A DNA stretch of 64,000 bases from Clostridioides difficile ATCC 9689 = DSM 1296 (GTDB lineage: Bacteria > Bacillota > Clostridia > Peptostreptococcales > Peptostreptococcaceae): the NCBI RefSeq assembly GCF_001077535.1, contig NZ_CP011968.1:1240001-1304000 (forward strand), given 5' to 3'. Positions 43,307 to 53,811 of this stretch are shown in pieces. The position numbers were made by a program, and so were the translations under genes. The notes under the pieces are model-generated. The model was not told the DNA's origin and searched no databases. It saw nothing but the letters and a program-made list of their open reading frames with translations. The stretch's first letter is position 1. Every line of letters begins with the position of its first letter.

Positions 43307-44527
43307 ATGTCAAAGATAGTTGTAAATCAAGATAAAATAACTGACTTAAAGAGAATTTTAGAAATATGTCCTTTTGGGGCTATAGAAGAAAAGTCAGGTA
43401 TAGTAGAAATAAGTGCTGGCTGTAAGATGTGCAAGTTGTGTGTCAAAAGTGGACCAAAAGGCGCATTTGAATTTATAGAGAGTAGTAAAGTACAAATTAA
43501 TAAAGATGAATGGAGGGGAATTGCAGTATATGTTGAACATCATAATGGAAATATACATCCTGTAACGTACGAGCTTATAGGTAAAGCTCGTGAGATGGCA
43601 TCAAAAATAAAACAACCTGTGTATTGTGTATTTGTAGGAAAAGACATAAAAGATAAGTGCAGTAATTTGATTTCTTATGGGGTGGATGAAGTATTTGTAT
43701 ATGATGAAGATGAATTTAAAGATTTTAGGATAGAACCATATTCAAAAGCAATAGAAAACTTTATAGATAAAATAAAACCAACGATAGTATTAGTTGGTGG
43801 AACTACATTAGGTAGGTCATTAGCTCCAAGACTTGCCGCTAGATTTAGAACAGGTCTTACAGCAGATTGTACAATACTTGATATTCAATCAAATACTGAT
43901 TTAGACCAAATAAGACCAGCATTTGGTGGAAATATAATGGCTCATATAAACACACCTAATAATAGACCACAATTTGCCACTGTAAGATATAAAATATTTT
44001 CAGCACCAGAAAAAATAGAGAATACTACAGGAAAGATAACTTTATGTAAAGTAGAAAAAAAAGAACTAAAATCTAAAATTAAGGTACTGAGTGTAAAAGA
44101 AAAAAATAAAGAAGTTGGTCTGGAAGAAGCTGAAGTGATAGTTGTGGCAAGTAGAGCAATAAAAAAACAAGAAGATATGGAGATGATATATAAATTAGCT
44201 GATAAGTTAAACGCTCAAGTGGCAGGAACAAGACCTGTAATAGAAGCAGGTTGGATAGATGCTAAAAAACAAATAGGTCTTAGTGGTAGAACTGTAAAAC
44301 CTAAATTGATAATAACTTGTGGTGTATCTGGAGCTGTTCAATTTGTTGCGGGGATGCAGGGTGCTGACTATATAGTAGCAATAAATAAAGATGATAAAGC
44401 GCCTATACTTGATGTAGCACATTTAGCTTTAATAGGTGATATTTATGATATTATTCCTAAATTGATTGAAAAAATAGAAAATAACAAAGATAATAATCAA
44501 AAATATATGGCATCAGCAGCTAAATAG
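43307..44527 (+). CDS. etfA: electron-transfer flavoprotein alpha subunit with ferredoxin-like start
   Basis: EtfA, 406 aa. Residues 1-65 are an added ferredoxin-like domain ([24 protein letters not shown]). The N-terminal EtfA domain follows, then the FAD domain with [23 protein letters not shown] and the closing [18 protein letters not shown]. The extra cluster domain is known in LctC-like EtfA proteins of lactate-using acetogens and fits electron entry from ferredoxin. 14 bases from etfB. Confidence 0.93.
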   Translation: MSKIVVNQDKITDLKRILEICPFGAIEEKSGIVEISAGCKMCKLCVKSGPKGAFEFIESSKVQINKDEWRGIAVYVEHHNGNIHPVTYELIGKAREMASKIKQPVYCVFVGKDIKDKCSNLISYGVDEVFVYDEDEFKDFRIEPYSKAIENFIDKIKPTIVLVGGTTLGRSLAPRLAARFRTGLTADCTILDIQSNTDLDQIRPAFGGNIMAHINTPNNRPQFATVRYKIFSAPEKIENTTGKITLCKVEKKELKSKIKVLSVKEKNKEVGLEEAEVIVVASRAIKKQEDMEMIYKLADKLNAQVAGTRPVIEAGWIDAKKQIGLSGRTVKPKLIITCGVSGAVQFVAGMQGADYIVAINKDDKAPILDVAHLALIGDIYDIIPKLIEKIENNKDNNQKYMASAAK

Positions 44528-44537
44528 GGGGATAGAA

Positions 44538-45929
44538 ATGTATAAATTAATCGATAAAAAAGATATAGATTTTTTAATAGATACTTGTGGAGAAGAAAAT
44601 GTATTAGTTGGAAGTGATATAAATGAAGATTTTTCACATGATGAACTTGGAGGGATTGAGAAGTGCCCTGAAGTTTTAGTAAATGTACTTGAAACTGAAC
44701 AAGTATCTAAAATAATGAAATACGCATATAAAAATAATATACCAGTCACACCAAGAGGTCAAGGTACTGGTCTTGTAGGTGCTGCTGTTGCCATAAATGG
44801 TGGAATAATGATTAATCTATGTAAAATGAATAAAATACTTGAAGTTGATTATGAAAATTTAACATTGACAGTAGAACCAGGTGTTTTATTGATGACAATA
44901 GGTCAATATGTTCAAGATAGAGATTTATTTTACCCACCTGACCCAGGTGAAAAAAGTGCTACAATTGCAGGTAATATAAACACTAATGCAGGTGGTATGA
45001 GAGCAGTAAAATATGGCGTTACAAGGGATTATGTAAGAGGTCTTGAAGTTGTACTACCAAATGGAGAAATTATAAATGTAGGTGGAAAGGTGGTTAAAAA
45101 TAGTTCTGGATATAGTATAAAGGATTTATTAGTGGGCTCAGAAGGTACTTTAGGAATAGTTACTAAAGCTATATTAAAATTGCTTCCTTTACCAAAGAAA
45201 AGTATAAGTTTGCTTATACCATTTCCAGATTTATCAATGGCAATAGAAACTGTTCCTAAAATAATAAAATCAAAATCAATACCAACGGCTATAGAATTTA
45301 TGGAAAGAGATGTAATATTGGCAGCAGAAGAATTTTTAGGTAAAAAGTTTCCAGATAATACATCAGATGCTTATCTTTTGCTTACATTTGATGGAAATAG
45401 CACTGAAGATATAGAAAAAGAATATGAAAAAGTAGCTAATTTATGTTTAGAAAATGGTGCATTAGATGTATTTATATCAGATACACAAGAAAGAAACGAT
45501 TCTATATGGTCAGCCAGAGGTGCATTTTTAGAAGCTATAAAGGCATCTACGACACAAATGGATGAATGTGATGTCGTTGTTCCAAGAGATAAGATAGCAG
45601 AGTTTATAAGATACACTCACGAGCTTCAAGACAAATTAAAAATAAGAATAAAAAGTTTTGGTCATGCAGGAGATGGAAATCTACACATATATATTTTAAA
45701 AGATGGTATGGATGATAATACATGGAAAATAAGATTAAAAGAAACTTTTGACTATATGTATAAAAAATCTAGAGAACTTAGTGGTCAAGTTTCTGGTGAA
45801 CATGGCATAGGATATGCTAAAAAAGAGTACTTACATGAATCAAATTCAGATGCTTATATGATGTTAATTAAAAATATAAAGTTAGCTTTTGACCCTAAAA
45901 ATATTTTAAATCCAGGGAAAATATATTAG
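44538..45929 (+). CDS. FAD-linked lactate dehydrogenase (GlcD/LctD family)
   Basis: 463-aa FAD oxidoreductase of the GlcD/D-lactate dehydrogenase family. FAD-binding PCMH domain: [48 protein letters not shown], and [18 protein letters not shown]. The C-terminal domain includes [13 protein letters not shown] and [13 protein letters not shown], typical of the family. With EtfAB it should form the confurcating lactate dehydrogenase complex. No lactate permease follows, unlike in Acetobacterium, so uptake must use another gene. Confidence 0.92.
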   Translation: MYKLIDKKDIDFLIDTCGEENVLVGSDINEDFSHDELGGIEKCPEVLVNVLETEQVSKIMKYAYKNNIPVTPRGQGTGLVGAAVAINGGIMINLCKMNKILEVDYENLTLTVEPGVLLMTIGQYVQDRDLFYPPDPGEKSATIAGNINTNAGGMRAVKYGVTRDYVRGLEVVLPNGEIINVGGKVVKNSSGYSIKDLLVGSEGTLGIVTKAILKLLPLPKKSISLLIPFPDLSMAIETVPKIIKSKSIPTAIEFMERDVILAAEEFLGKKFPDNTSDAYLLLTFDGNSTEDIEKEYEKVANLCLENGALDVFISDTQERNDSIWSARGAFLEAIKASTTQMDECDVVVPRDKIAEFIRYTHELQDKLKIRIKSFGHAGDGNLHIYILKDGMDDNTWKIRLKETFDYMYKKSRELSGQVSGEHGIGYAKKEYLHESNSDAYMMLIKNIKLAFDPKNILNPGKIY

Positions 45930-46191
45930 AAATATTAATTTAATAATATTTACAAAACAAAAAATATTAAATTAGATTTAAATATAATATTTTAAACTTT
46001 ACTTTTAAATCTGAAGCTAAATTGTAAAATTTTTAGGATGGCAATATTTACTTAAATTTAGAAAGTAATATAATATTTAAGTTGATGTTGTCATCCTAAA
46101 AGCATGTGTACATAAATAAAGTAAGACTATTGTATCTTATATAATAAAGAGTTAATAAAATGATTTTTATAAATATAGTTATTTTAAAAAA
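45930..46191. other. convergent intergenic region with several hairpins
   Basis: Two convergent genes meet here. AGATTTAAA (45974-45982) pairs with TTTAAATCT (46004-46012), and a long hairpin pairs TTTTAGGATG (46031-46040) with CATCCTAAAA (46092-46101), with inner ACTTAAAT/ATTTAAGT (46050-46057 and 46075-46082). Neither has a clean plus-strand T-run, so they may end transcripts from both sides or be part of a small RNA. Confidence 0.55.
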
Positions 46192-47472
46192 CTACTTTAC
46201 ATATATTGGATGAGTATAAAAATCCATAGGGCCTTTTACTAAATCTTTATTGTTTTTATAATATATTAAATTATATATATTTGTAGCTTTTATATCATAA
46301 CTTATGAGTGTTTTAAAAATCGTATCATCTAATGAAAATGATATACTTGAAAACTTGTTTATTATTTTTATTTCAGATTTATTTTTTATCTCTTTTAGAA
46401 TTTCTCTACCTTTATCATTAAAAGCAAGTATTCTTATATAAGGTATAGTATCTATGTTTTTTATAAGTTGCATGTCGCTTTTTTTAATACCTAGCAATAT
46501 ATTGTTTAGAGTTCGTTTGATTTTGGTTAAAGTGTATCGCTTGGATTTAATTGCTAATTGTAGTTCATGTAGAAATTCAGATGTAAAGATATCTTTATAG
46601 ATTCTGTTTTCTATGCCTTCATTTACTTCAAAATACTCTTTTAAAGTGTCCATATCTCTAAGTATAATTGTTTTTAAAATATCAAAGAAGAAGTCATCAA
46701 ACATAGGTAAAAAACCATTATCTATTTTTTCATTTAGGATGTTATAAGTTTTTTCTGGAATAACATTTTTTAAATGAAAAAGGTCTGTATTTTCTTTAAG
46801 TGAAGTTCTTATAGCAGTAGCAGAACAAATATCACTCTCAATTTCTTCGGAATTATATTCTGATTGGACCCTGGAGATAGTAAATGGTTTTATACTACTG
46901 TTTAAATGGATGAGGTTTTTTATGTATTCTATACCCAGTATGTTGTTTGATGAATTTAATGTTTTTGATAATTGTTCCTTTGAATAATTTTGTATAAAAT
47001 TATTTTTTTTGTCTTGATGTATATAATCAAAAAGTGCATTAGCTCTAGCTGTTGGAAATAACAGACCATCATCTAAATATTTTTTTAAAAGTAACTTAAA
47101 TTCATTTGGTTCATTTGCTAAAATTTCAGCTATATTATAAAGAATTTCTGTATTTCCTTCTTCACTACCAAAACATATAGAATTTATGCAGTTTAGTGAA
47201 TTTAAAATTGTTATAGCACCATGAGAAAAAATTTCAGCACTTTGACAAGCAAATAAAGTTGGTAATTCTATAACTAAGTCTACACCATTTTCGACAGCAA
47301 TTTTTGCTCTAGTGTATTTATCAAATAAAGCTGGTTCGCCTCTTTGTAGAAAATTTCCACTCATTATTGCTACAGTATGTGTTGCATTTGTTTTTTCTAT
47401 AGATTTAGATAAATGATATATGTGTCCATTATGAAATGGGTTATATTCAACTATTAATCCAAGTATGTTCAT
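46192..47472 (-). CDS. tmcAL: tRNA(Met) cytidine acetate ligase TmcAL
   Basis: YlbM family nucleotidyltransferase-fold enzyme (426 aa) that makes N4-acetylcytidine at the wobble position of elongator tRNA(Met), using acetate and ATP. Motif [14 protein letters not shown] with HxGH lies at residues 8-21, and [27 protein letters not shown] follows. AGGAGTATTTT precedes the ATG on the minus strand. It is divergent from acetate kinase, a frequent neighbour in Firmicutes. Confidence 0.94.
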   Translation of the reverse strand: MNILGLIVEYNPFHNGHIYHLSKSIEKTNATHTVAIMSGNFLQRGEPALFDKYTRAKIAVENGVDLVIELPTLFACQSAEIFSHGAITILNSLNCINSICFGSEEGNTEILYNIAEILANEPNEFKLLLKKYLDDGLLFPTARANALFDYIHQDKKNNFIQNYSKEQLSKTLNSSNNILGIEYIKNLIHLNSSIKPFTISRVQSEYNSEEIESDICSATAIRTSLKENTDLFHLKNVIPEKTYNILNEKIDNGFLPMFDDFFFDILKTIILRDMDTLKEYFEVNEGIENRIYKDIFTSEFLHELQLAIKSKRYTLTKIKRTLNNILLGIKKSDMQLIKNIDTIPYIRILAFNDKGREILKEIKNKSEIKIINKFSSISFSLDDTIFKTLISYDIKATNIYNLIYYKNNKDLVKGPMDFYTHPIYVK

Positions 47473-47934
47473 AAAATACTCCTTTTATCTTTAATTATTT
47501 TATATATATCACAATTTATTATAATATGTATAAAATTTAAATTTTTAATTATAAAATTAAAAAACGTAAAAAAATTTATAAAAATGTAGAAATGTTACCT
47601 ACATAAAAAACTGGTTAAATGTTATTAAAATAACTTTATTAGCTCTTTATATTATATTATTATAACAAATGGGAAAGAATAATCTACATTAAGTTAACTT
47701 GTTAATATATTATTAGTGAAATACACAATTTACCATACTAGAAATATGATATAATATAAAAAAAAAGTATATACTTTTATATTAAAAGGTGATATATTAT
47801 TTATGAAAATCGTTTAATGTATACAATAACATATCTATAACAAAATAATAAAAGATAGAGTTTTATTTAGACATTTATTACAAATCAAAATTTATTACAT
47901 ATTATTTATAAAAAAATCTAAGGAGGAAATAATA
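47473..47934. other. long divergent intergenic region, tmcAL / ackA
   Basis: 462 bases of very AT-rich sequence with no supportable gene. A perfect -10 TATAAT lies at 47750-47755 with only a weak -35, so the ackA leader would be about 175 nt. TTAAGTTAACTTGTTAA near 47688-47704 holds overlapping inverted repeats that could be a regulator site. No clear riboswitch fold was seen. Confidence 0.4.
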
Positions 47935-49131
47935 ATGAAAATATTAGTATTAAACTGTGGGAGTTCTTCATTAAAATATCAATTAATAGATATGAATAAT
48001 GAAGAAGTTTTATGTATAGGATTGGTTGAAAGAATAGGAATAGAAGGTTCTATATTAAAACATGAAAAAGCAGGTAGAGATGATAAATACGTTGTTGAAC
48101 AACCAATGAAGGACCACAAAGATGCAATAGCATTAGTTTTAGAAGCTGTTGCTCATCCAGAATTTGGTGCAGTTAAAGAAATGAAAGAAATAGATGCAGT
48201 AGGACATAGAGTTGTACATGCTGGAGAAAAATTTGCAACTTCAGTAGTAATAACTCCAGAAGTAGAAGAAGCTTTAAAAGAATGTATAGATTTAGCTCCA
48301 CTTCATAATCCAGCAAACATAATGGGAATAGATGCTTGTAAAGCTATACTTCCAGATGTACCAATGGTAGGTGTATTTGATACTGCTTTCCATCAAACAA
48401 TGCCTAAATCTTCATACTTATATGGTTTACCTCATGAGCTATATACTAAATATGGGGTAAGAAGATATGGATTCCACGGAACTTCTCATAATTATGTATC
48501 TCAAAGAGCAGCAGAGATACTAGGAAAAGATATAAAAGATTTAAAAATAGTAACTTGTCACTTAGGAAATGGTGCTTCTATAGCTGCTGTTGATGGTGGA
48601 AAATGTGTAGATACATCTATGGGATTCACTCCATTAGAAGGATTAATAATGGGAACTAGATGTGGAGATATAGACCCAGCTATATTACCATTCTTAATGA
48701 GAAAAGAAGGTTTAGATGCTGATGGATTGGATAAATTAATGAATAAAGAATCTGGAGTATATGGAATGACTGGAATTTCTAGTGACTTCAGAGATATAGA
48801 AGATGCAGCTAAAAATGGAGACGAAAGAGCTCAAGCTACATTAGAAGCGTATGTTAAAAAAGTACAAAAATATATAGGCGCTTATGCTGCTGAAATGAAT
48901 GGATTGGATGTTGTAGTATTTACTGCAGGCGTTGGTGAAAATGGAAAGGCTATAAGAGCAGATATTGCTTCTAACATGGAGTTTTTAGGAATGAAATTAG
49001 ATAAAGAAGCTAATGATGTTAGAGGAAAAGAAACAGTAATATCTACTGCTGATTCTAAAGTAAAAATGCTTTTAATACCAACTAATGAAGAATTAATGAT
49101 AGCTAGAGATACATTAAGATTGGTAAAATAA
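47935..49131 (+). CDS. ackA: acetate kinase
   Basis: Interconverts acetyl phosphate + ADP and acetate + ATP, the energy-yielding end of acetate fermentation. [16 protein letters not shown] at residues 4-19, [39 protein letters not shown] and [22 protein letters not shown] are all conserved. 398 aa, normal length. AAGGAGG precedes the ATG. There is no pta gene next to it. Confidence 0.98.
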   Translation: MKILVLNCGSSSLKYQLIDMNNEEVLCIGLVERIGIEGSILKHEKAGRDDKYVVEQPMKDHKDAIALVLEAVAHPEFGAVKEMKEIDAVGHRVVHAGEKFATSVVITPEVEEALKECIDLAPLHNPANIMGIDACKAILPDVPMVGVFDTAFHQTMPKSSYLYGLPHELYTKYGVRRYGFHGTSHNYVSQRAAEILGKDIKDLKIVTCHLGNGASIAAVDGGKCVDTSMGFTPLEGLIMGTRCGDIDPAILPFLMRKEGLDADGLDKLMNKESGVYGMTGISSDFRDIEDAAKNGDERAQATLEAYVKKVQKYIGAYAAEMNGLDVVVFTAGVGENGKAIRADIASNMEFLGMKLDKEANDVRGKETVISTADSKVKMLLIPTNEELMIARDTLRLVK

Positions 49132-49151
49132 TTAAATTAAACCTATGCCTA

Positions 49152-49194
49152 TCAAGTAAAAATACTTGACAAACAAATGCTAGATTTGTATAAT
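49152..49194 (+). promoter_or_regulatory. full-consensus sigma-A promoter of yceD-rpmF
   Basis: TTGACA (49166-49171), 17 bp, TATAAT (49189-49194). An inverted repeat TCAAGTA-N4-TACTTGA (49152-49169) overlaps the -35 and could be a regulatory site or the end of the ackA transcript. Confidence 0.85.
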
Positions 49195-49223
49195 AAATTT
49201 GGTGATATGTTGAGGTGAACTTA

Positions 49224-49748
49224 ATGAAAGTTAGCATAGAAAAAATAAATAGAAAAGAAACTGACAAAATAGACTTGAATTTTTGTGAAAAAATTGATAC
49301 TATTAGTTATTGTGATGAGATTTACAAATTAGTATCACCTGTAAATTTAAAAGGGAAAGTGTCAAAGACTAATAAAGGTTTGTATCTAGATATAGATGTC
49401 AATTTTACAATTGTTGACAATTGTTCAAGATGTCTTAAAGAAGTAGAAATACCACTAGAGTATTCTATACAAGGTTTTTTAGTAAAAGAAGAAGATTATG
49501 ATGAAGATGAGTTTGAGGAATTTGATCCTTTTATATTCGATGGTGAAGAAATCGACCTTATTGATATAATAGAACAGACATTAGATTTTAATGTACCTCA
49601 TAAAGTTCTTTGTAGTGAAAACTGTAAAGGTCTTTGTCAAGTATGCGGGGCAAACTTAAATGAAGAAGAGTGTTCTTGCAGTGAAATTACAAACGATGAG
49701 GAATACATAGATCCTCGTTTTGCTAAATTAAAAGATTTATTTAATTAA
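49224..49748 (+). CDS. yceD: DUF177 (YceD) protein
   Basis: DUF177/YceD protein (174 aa), widely linked to rpmF and to 23S rRNA or ribosome maturation. Cys pair in FTIVDNCSRCLKEVE and C-terminal CSENCKGLCQVCGANLNEEECSC suggest a zinc site. An acidic stretch lies between (EEDYDEDEFEEFDPF). ATG 49224 follows GAGGTGAAC; GTG 49215 falls inside it. It is cotranscribed with rpmF. Confidence 0.88.
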   Translation: MKVSIEKINRKETDKIDLNFCEKIDTISYCDEIYKLVSPVNLKGKVSKTNKGLYLDIDVNFTIVDNCSRCLKEVEIPLEYSIQGFLVKEEDYDEDEFEEFDPFIFDGEEIDLIDIIEQTLDFNVPHKVLCSENCKGLCQVCGANLNEEECSCSEITNDEEYIDPRFAKLKDLFN

Positions 49749-49772
49749 ATTTTGACTAAGGAGGTGGCGTAA

Positions 49773-49949
49773 ATGGCAGTACCAAAGCGTAAAACGTCTA
49801 AATCAAACACAAAAATGAGAAGAGCAGCTAACTCAAAGATGGAAGCAACAGGATTTGTAAGTTGCCCACAATGTCATGAGCCAAAATTACCACATAGAGT
49901 GTGTCCAGACTGTGGATATTATAAAGGTAAAGAAGTTGTGTCTAAGTAA
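49773..49949 (+). CDS. rpmF: 50S ribosomal protein L32
   Basis: 58-aa protein starting [18 protein letters not shown], with a zinc ribbon CPQC...CPDCGYYKG at residues 31-50, so this is the four-Cys (zinc-binding) form. AAGGAGGTGG precedes the ATG. Placed between yceD and the fatty-acid operon, as in many bacteria. Confidence 0.97.
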   Translation: MAVPKRKTSKSNTKMRRAANSKMEATGFVSCPQCHEPKLPHRVCPDCGYYKGKEVVSK

Positions 49950-49963
49950 TAGCTTCTAAAAAG

Positions 49964-49993
49964 CATGTAGAGTATACTCTACATGTTTTTTTT
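49964..49993 (+). terminator. intrinsic terminator after rpmF
   Basis: CATGTAGAG-tata-CTCTACATG (49964-49985) followed by eight Ts. Confidence 0.92.
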
Positions 49994-50079
49994 GTACATA
50001 TAAAAAAATAAGATGATTTACTAGAGAAAATAAGTGGATTTTATGCATATTAAAAAATAGAAAAATAATAATATAAGTA

Positions 50080-50130
50080 TTGAAAATTTTTGTGTGTTAC
50101 TATATACTACTATTAGTAGCTGGTACTAAT
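50080..50130 (+). promoter_or_regulatory. fapR promoter and FapR operator
   Basis: TTGAAA (50080-50085), 17 bp, TATACT (50103-50108). Just downstream, ATTAGTAGCTGGTACTAAT (50112-50130) is an inverted repeat that matches the FapR box type (TTAGTA...TACTAA) known from Bacillus and Staphylococcus. It covers the start site, which fits autorepression relieved by malonyl-CoA. Confidence 0.85.
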
Positions 50131-50155
50131 TACAGCTATAAAATTTGGAGGGAAC

Positions 50156-50713
50156 ATGAAAAAGAAAAGTAAAGCCCAAAGACAAAAAGAGCTTATAGAT
50201 ATGCTAAAGACAGATCCTTTTTATACTGATGAAGAATTATCAAGTCTGTTTGATGTAAGTATACAGACCATAAGATTAGATAGAATGAGTCTAAACATAC
50301 CAGAGCTAAGAGAAAGAGTCAAATCAATAGCAGAAACTCAGAGTTCAAAAGTAAAGACTTTAGGAGTAAAGGAAATTACAGGAGAAATCATTGATTTATC
50401 TGTAGGGCGATTAGGTATATCTATGTTAGAAGTTACACAGGACATGATTTACTCTAAGACTAATACTTTAAAAGATACGTATATTTTTTCTCTAGCAGAT
50501 TCATTGGCAATGGCTATAATAGATGCACCTAAGGTTATTATGAGAGTTGCAAATGTAAAAAGTTTTAAGTTGATAGAACAACAAGATAGACTTATAGCAA
50601 AAGCAGAAGTGTATAGAAATATAGATAAAAAGCATTATGTAAAAGTTGTTATCAACAATAAAGCCCAAGAGCAAATATTTAGAGGAAAGTTTATCTTTGA
50701 AGAATTAGATTAG
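50156..50713 (+). CDS. fapR: fatty-acid synthesis repressor FapR
   Basis: Malonyl-CoA-responsive repressor (185 aa). N-terminal DeoR-like helix-turn-helix ([36 protein letters not shown]) joined by an amphipathic linker to a hot-dog thioesterase-like effector domain (VNN region with [15 protein letters not shown]). Standard family length. First gene of the operon it controls, with the operator in its own promoter. Confidence 0.94.
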   Translation: MKKKSKAQRQKELIDMLKTDPFYTDEELSSLFDVSIQTIRLDRMSLNIPELRERVKSIAETQSSKVKTLGVKEITGEIIDLSVGRLGISMLEVTQDMIYSKTNTLKDTYIFSLADSLAMAIIDAPKVIMRVANVKSFKLIEQQDRLIAKAEVYRNIDKKHYVKVVINNKAQEQIFRGKFIFEELD

Positions 50714-50723
50714 GAGGGAAATT

Positions 50724-51746
50724 ATGAAAATAGTAATTGATGGAATGGGTGGAGATAATGCACCTAAATCTAATGTAGAAGGCGCAGTAAATGCTATAAA
50801 AGAATATCAGGTTGATTTAATAATCACAGGAGATAAAGATTTACTTGAAAAGGAATTTTCAAATTATGAATTTGATAGAAATAAATTAGAGATAGTTCAT
50901 ACTACTGAGATTATAGAAAACGAAGATAAACCAGTAAAGGCTATAAGAAGTAAAAAAGATTCATCTATGGTAGTAGCATTAAATCTTGTAAAAGAAGGAA
51001 AGGCAGATGCTATAATATCAGCTGGAAATACAGGAGCCTTACTTGCTGGTGGATTATTTGTTGTTGGTAGAATAAAAGGAATCGATAGACCTTGCTTATG
51101 TTCAGCAATACCAAATGTAAAGCGAGGAATGACACTTATAGCAGACTGTGGCGCAAATGCAGATTGTAAACCTAAGAATCTAGTTGAATTTGCAGCTATG
51201 AGTAATATTTATTCAAGAAAAGTTTTAGGTCTTGAAAATCCTAAGGTAGCATTAGCAAATGTTGGACTAGAAGAAGGCAAAGGCAATGATTTAGTCAAAA
51301 GGTCATATGAAGAAATTAAAAAATTAGATTTAAATTTTATAGGGAATGTAGAAGCTAGAGAAGTTATAAATGCATACACAGATATAATCATATGTGATGG
51401 ATTTACAGGTAATATATTACTTAAATCTGCTGAAGGTGTAGCACTTTCAGTTATGAGTCTTATAAAGGAAACTTTTATGGCCAGTACAAAAAGTAAAATA
51501 GGAGCATTACTTATAAAGGATGATTTAAGAAAATTAAAAAGTTTTATAGATTATTCTGAGTATGGGGGAGCTCCACTTTTAGGTCTAAATGGAGGAGTTA
51601 TAAAAGCTCATGGTAGTTCTGATGCTAAAGCTATAAAAAATGCTATAAATCAAGGAATAAAATTTTCAAAGGGAAAAGTCGTTGAAGATATTAACCAATT
51701 TATAAGCAAATACAATGAAGAAAATAAAAATAACGAAGATGAATAA
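50724..51746 (+). CDS. plsX: phosphate acyltransferase PlsX
   Basis: Converts acyl-ACP to acyl phosphate for phospholipid synthesis. Opens with [44 protein letters not shown] and [16 protein letters not shown] are conserved. 340 aa. AGGAGGG precedes the ATG, 10 bases after fapR. Confidence 0.97.
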   Translation: MKIVIDGMGGDNAPKSNVEGAVNAIKEYQVDLIITGDKDLLEKEFSNYEFDRNKLEIVHTTEIIENEDKPVKAIRSKKDSSMVVALNLVKEGKADAIISAGNTGALLAGGLFVVGRIKGIDRPCLCSAIPNVKRGMTLIADCGANADCKPKNLVEFAAMSNIYSRKVLGLENPKVALANVGLEEGKGNDLVKRSYEEIKKLDLNFIGNVEAREVINAYTDIIICDGFTGNILLKSAEGVALSVMSLIKETFMASTKSKIGALLIKDDLRKLKSFIDYSEYGGAPLLGLNGGVIKAHGSSDAKAIKNAINQGIKFSKGKVVEDINQFISKYNEENKNNEDE

Positions 51747-51771
51747 ACTCGTTTTGGAGGTTTAATATATA

Positions 51772-52758
51772 ATGAATACAAAGGCTGGAATATTAGGAGT
51801 AGGAAGTTATCTACCTGAGCAATCATATGATAATTTTCACTTCGAAAAAATAATGGATACATCAGATGAGTGGATAAGTACTAGAACTGGTATTAAGGAA
51901 AGAAGATTTGCCAAAGAGTCTGAAGCAACTTCTGACTTAGCATCTAAAGCTGCCTTAAAAGCTATAGAATGTGCAAAGTTAAACGTAGAGGATATAGAGC
52001 TGATTATATTAGCTACAATTACTCCTGATATGTCTTTGCCTTCAACTGCATGTATAGTACAAGATGCAATAGGAGCAGTGAATGCTACTGCATTTGATAT
52101 ATCAGCAGCTTGTTCTGGATTTGTATATGGAGTAACTATTGCAAAGCAATTTGTGGAAACAGGTTGCTATAAAAATGTGCTTGTAATAGGAGCAGAAACT
52201 TGTTCTAAGTTTTTAAATTATGATGATAGAACAACAGCAGTATTGTTTGGAGATGGAGCTGGAGCAGCTGTTATTGGCCCTGTAAATGAGGGTGGAATAC
52301 TGTCTACACATATGGGCTCTGATGGTAAAGGAAAAGATTGTTTAAAAGTACCTGCTGGAGGTTCAAGACTTAAGGCAAGTAAAGAGACTGTAGAAGCTAA
52401 TCTACATACAATAGAAATGGCAGGTAGTGATGTGTTTAAATTTGCAGTTAGAAAGATGGCAGAAACTTCTTTAAGAGCTCTTGAAAAAGCAAATCTAAAT
52501 ACAACTGATATAGACTACTTAGTGCCACATCAAGCTAATATAAGAATCATACAAGCTTCTTCTAAGAGATTAGAGCTTGATATGAAAAAAGTTTATGTAA
52601 ATATAGACAAATATGGAAATATGTCTGCTGCATCTATACCAGTAGCATTAGATGAAGCTTATAGAGAAGGTAAAATTAAAAAGGGTGATAATGTAGTTTT
52701 AGTTGGCTTTGGTGGAGGTCTAACTTGGGGGGCTTCAGTTGTCAAGTGGACTTTATAG
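51772..52758 (+). CDS. fabH: beta-ketoacyl-ACP synthase III
   Basis: Condenses acetyl-CoA with malonyl-ACP to start fatty-acid synthesis. Catalytic triad in order: Cys in ISAACSGFVYG (about residue 112), His in VPHQANIRI and Asn in NIDKYGNMSAASIP. SDEWISTRTGIKERR near the start. 328 aa, usual length. GGAGG precedes the ATG. Confidence 0.97.
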   Translation: MNTKAGILGVGSYLPEQSYDNFHFEKIMDTSDEWISTRTGIKERRFAKESEATSDLASKAALKAIECAKLNVEDIELIILATITPDMSLPSTACIVQDAIGAVNATAFDISAACSGFVYGVTIAKQFVETGCYKNVLVIGAETCSKFLNYDDRTTAVLFGDGAGAAVIGPVNEGGILSTHMGSDGKGKDCLKVPAGGSRLKASKETVEANLHTIEMAGSDVFKFAVRKMAETSLRALEKANLNTTDIDYLVPHQANIRIIQASSKRLELDMKKVYVNIDKYGNMSAASIPVALDEAYREGKIKKGDNVVLVGFGGGLTWGASVVKWTL

Positions 52759-52866
52759 TATAAAATATCTAAAATGATTTAATTAACAAAATTAAACTTA
52801 TACACAAAATAAAGTTGATTAATAATAAAAAGTTTACTTTTATGATTTCAAATGAAGGAGAATTGT

Positions 52867-53796
52867 ATGAATAAAATTTGCAAAATATTAAATATAAAAT
52901 ACCCAGTTATCCAAGGGGGAATGGCATGGGTAGCTACTGCATCATTAGCAAGTGCTGTATCTAATGCAGGAGGACTTGGCATAATAGCAGCAGGAAACGC
53001 ACCAAAAGAAGCTATAAAGAAAGAAATTGTTGAGTGTAAAAAATTAACAGATAAACCTTTTGGAGTAAATGTAATGCTTATGTCGCCATTTGTTGATGAT
53101 ATAATTGATTTGATTATAGAAGAAAAAGTTCAAGTTATTACTACTGGTGCTGGAAATCCTGCAAAGTATATGGATAGATTAAAGGAAGCTGGAACAAAGG
53201 TTATTCCTGTAGTACCTACAATAGCTTTGGCACAAAGAATGGAAAAGCTAGGAGCTACAGCAGTAATAGCAGAAGGTACTGAAGGTGGAGGACATATAGG
53301 AGAACTTACTACTATGGTCTTAGTTCCACAAGTTGCTGATGCTGTAAACATACCTGTAATAGCTGCTGGAGGAATTGTAGATGGTAGAGGAATTGCAGCA
53401 TCATTTGCATTAGGTGCCAGTGCAGTTCAAGTAGGAACTAGATTTATTTGCAGTGAAGAGTGTTCTGTCCATTCAAACTATAAAAACTTAGTACTAAAAG
53501 CAAAAGATAGAGATGCAATTGTAACAGGAAGAAGTACTGGTCATCCAGTAAGAACATTAAAAAATAAACTATCAAAAGAATTTTTAAAGATGGAACAAAA
53601 TGGAGCTACTCCTGAAGAACTGGATAAAAAAGGTACAGGAGCTTTAAGATTTGCAACAGTAGATGGAGACATAGAAAAAGGTTCATTTATGGCAGGTCAA
53701 AGTGCTGCTATGGTAAAAGAAATAACACCTTGTAAGGAAATTATAGAGGCTATGGTAAATCAAGCAAGAGAGATTATGCCAGCAATAGAACTGTAA
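52867..53796 (+). CDS. fabK: FMN-dependent enoyl-ACP reductase FabK
   Basis: NAD(P)H-dependent, FMN-containing enoyl-ACP reductase of the nitronate-monooxygenase-like fold, replacing FabI. YPVIQGGMAWVATASLASAVSNAGGLG opens the barrel; GVNVMLMSPF, AEGTEGGGHIGELTTMVLVPQV and AAGGIVDGRGIAASFALGASAVQVGTRF bind FMN and phosphate. ATG 52867 follows AAGGAG; ATG 52852 includes that site. 309 aa. Confidence 0.95.
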   Translation: MNKICKILNIKYPVIQGGMAWVATASLASAVSNAGGLGIIAAGNAPKEAIKKEIVECKKLTDKPFGVNVMLMSPFVDDIIDLIIEEKVQVITTGAGNPAKYMDRLKEAGTKVIPVVPTIALAQRMEKLGATAVIAEGTEGGGHIGELTTMVLVPQVADAVNIPVIAAGGIVDGRGIAASFALGASAVQVGTRFICSEECSVHSNYKNLVLKAKDRDAIVTGRSTGHPVRTLKNKLSKEFLKMEQNGATPEELDKKGTGALRFATVDGDIEKGSFMAGQSAAMVKEITPCKEIIEAMVNQAREIMPAIEL

Positions 53797-53811
53797 ATCA
53801 GGAGGAGCAAG

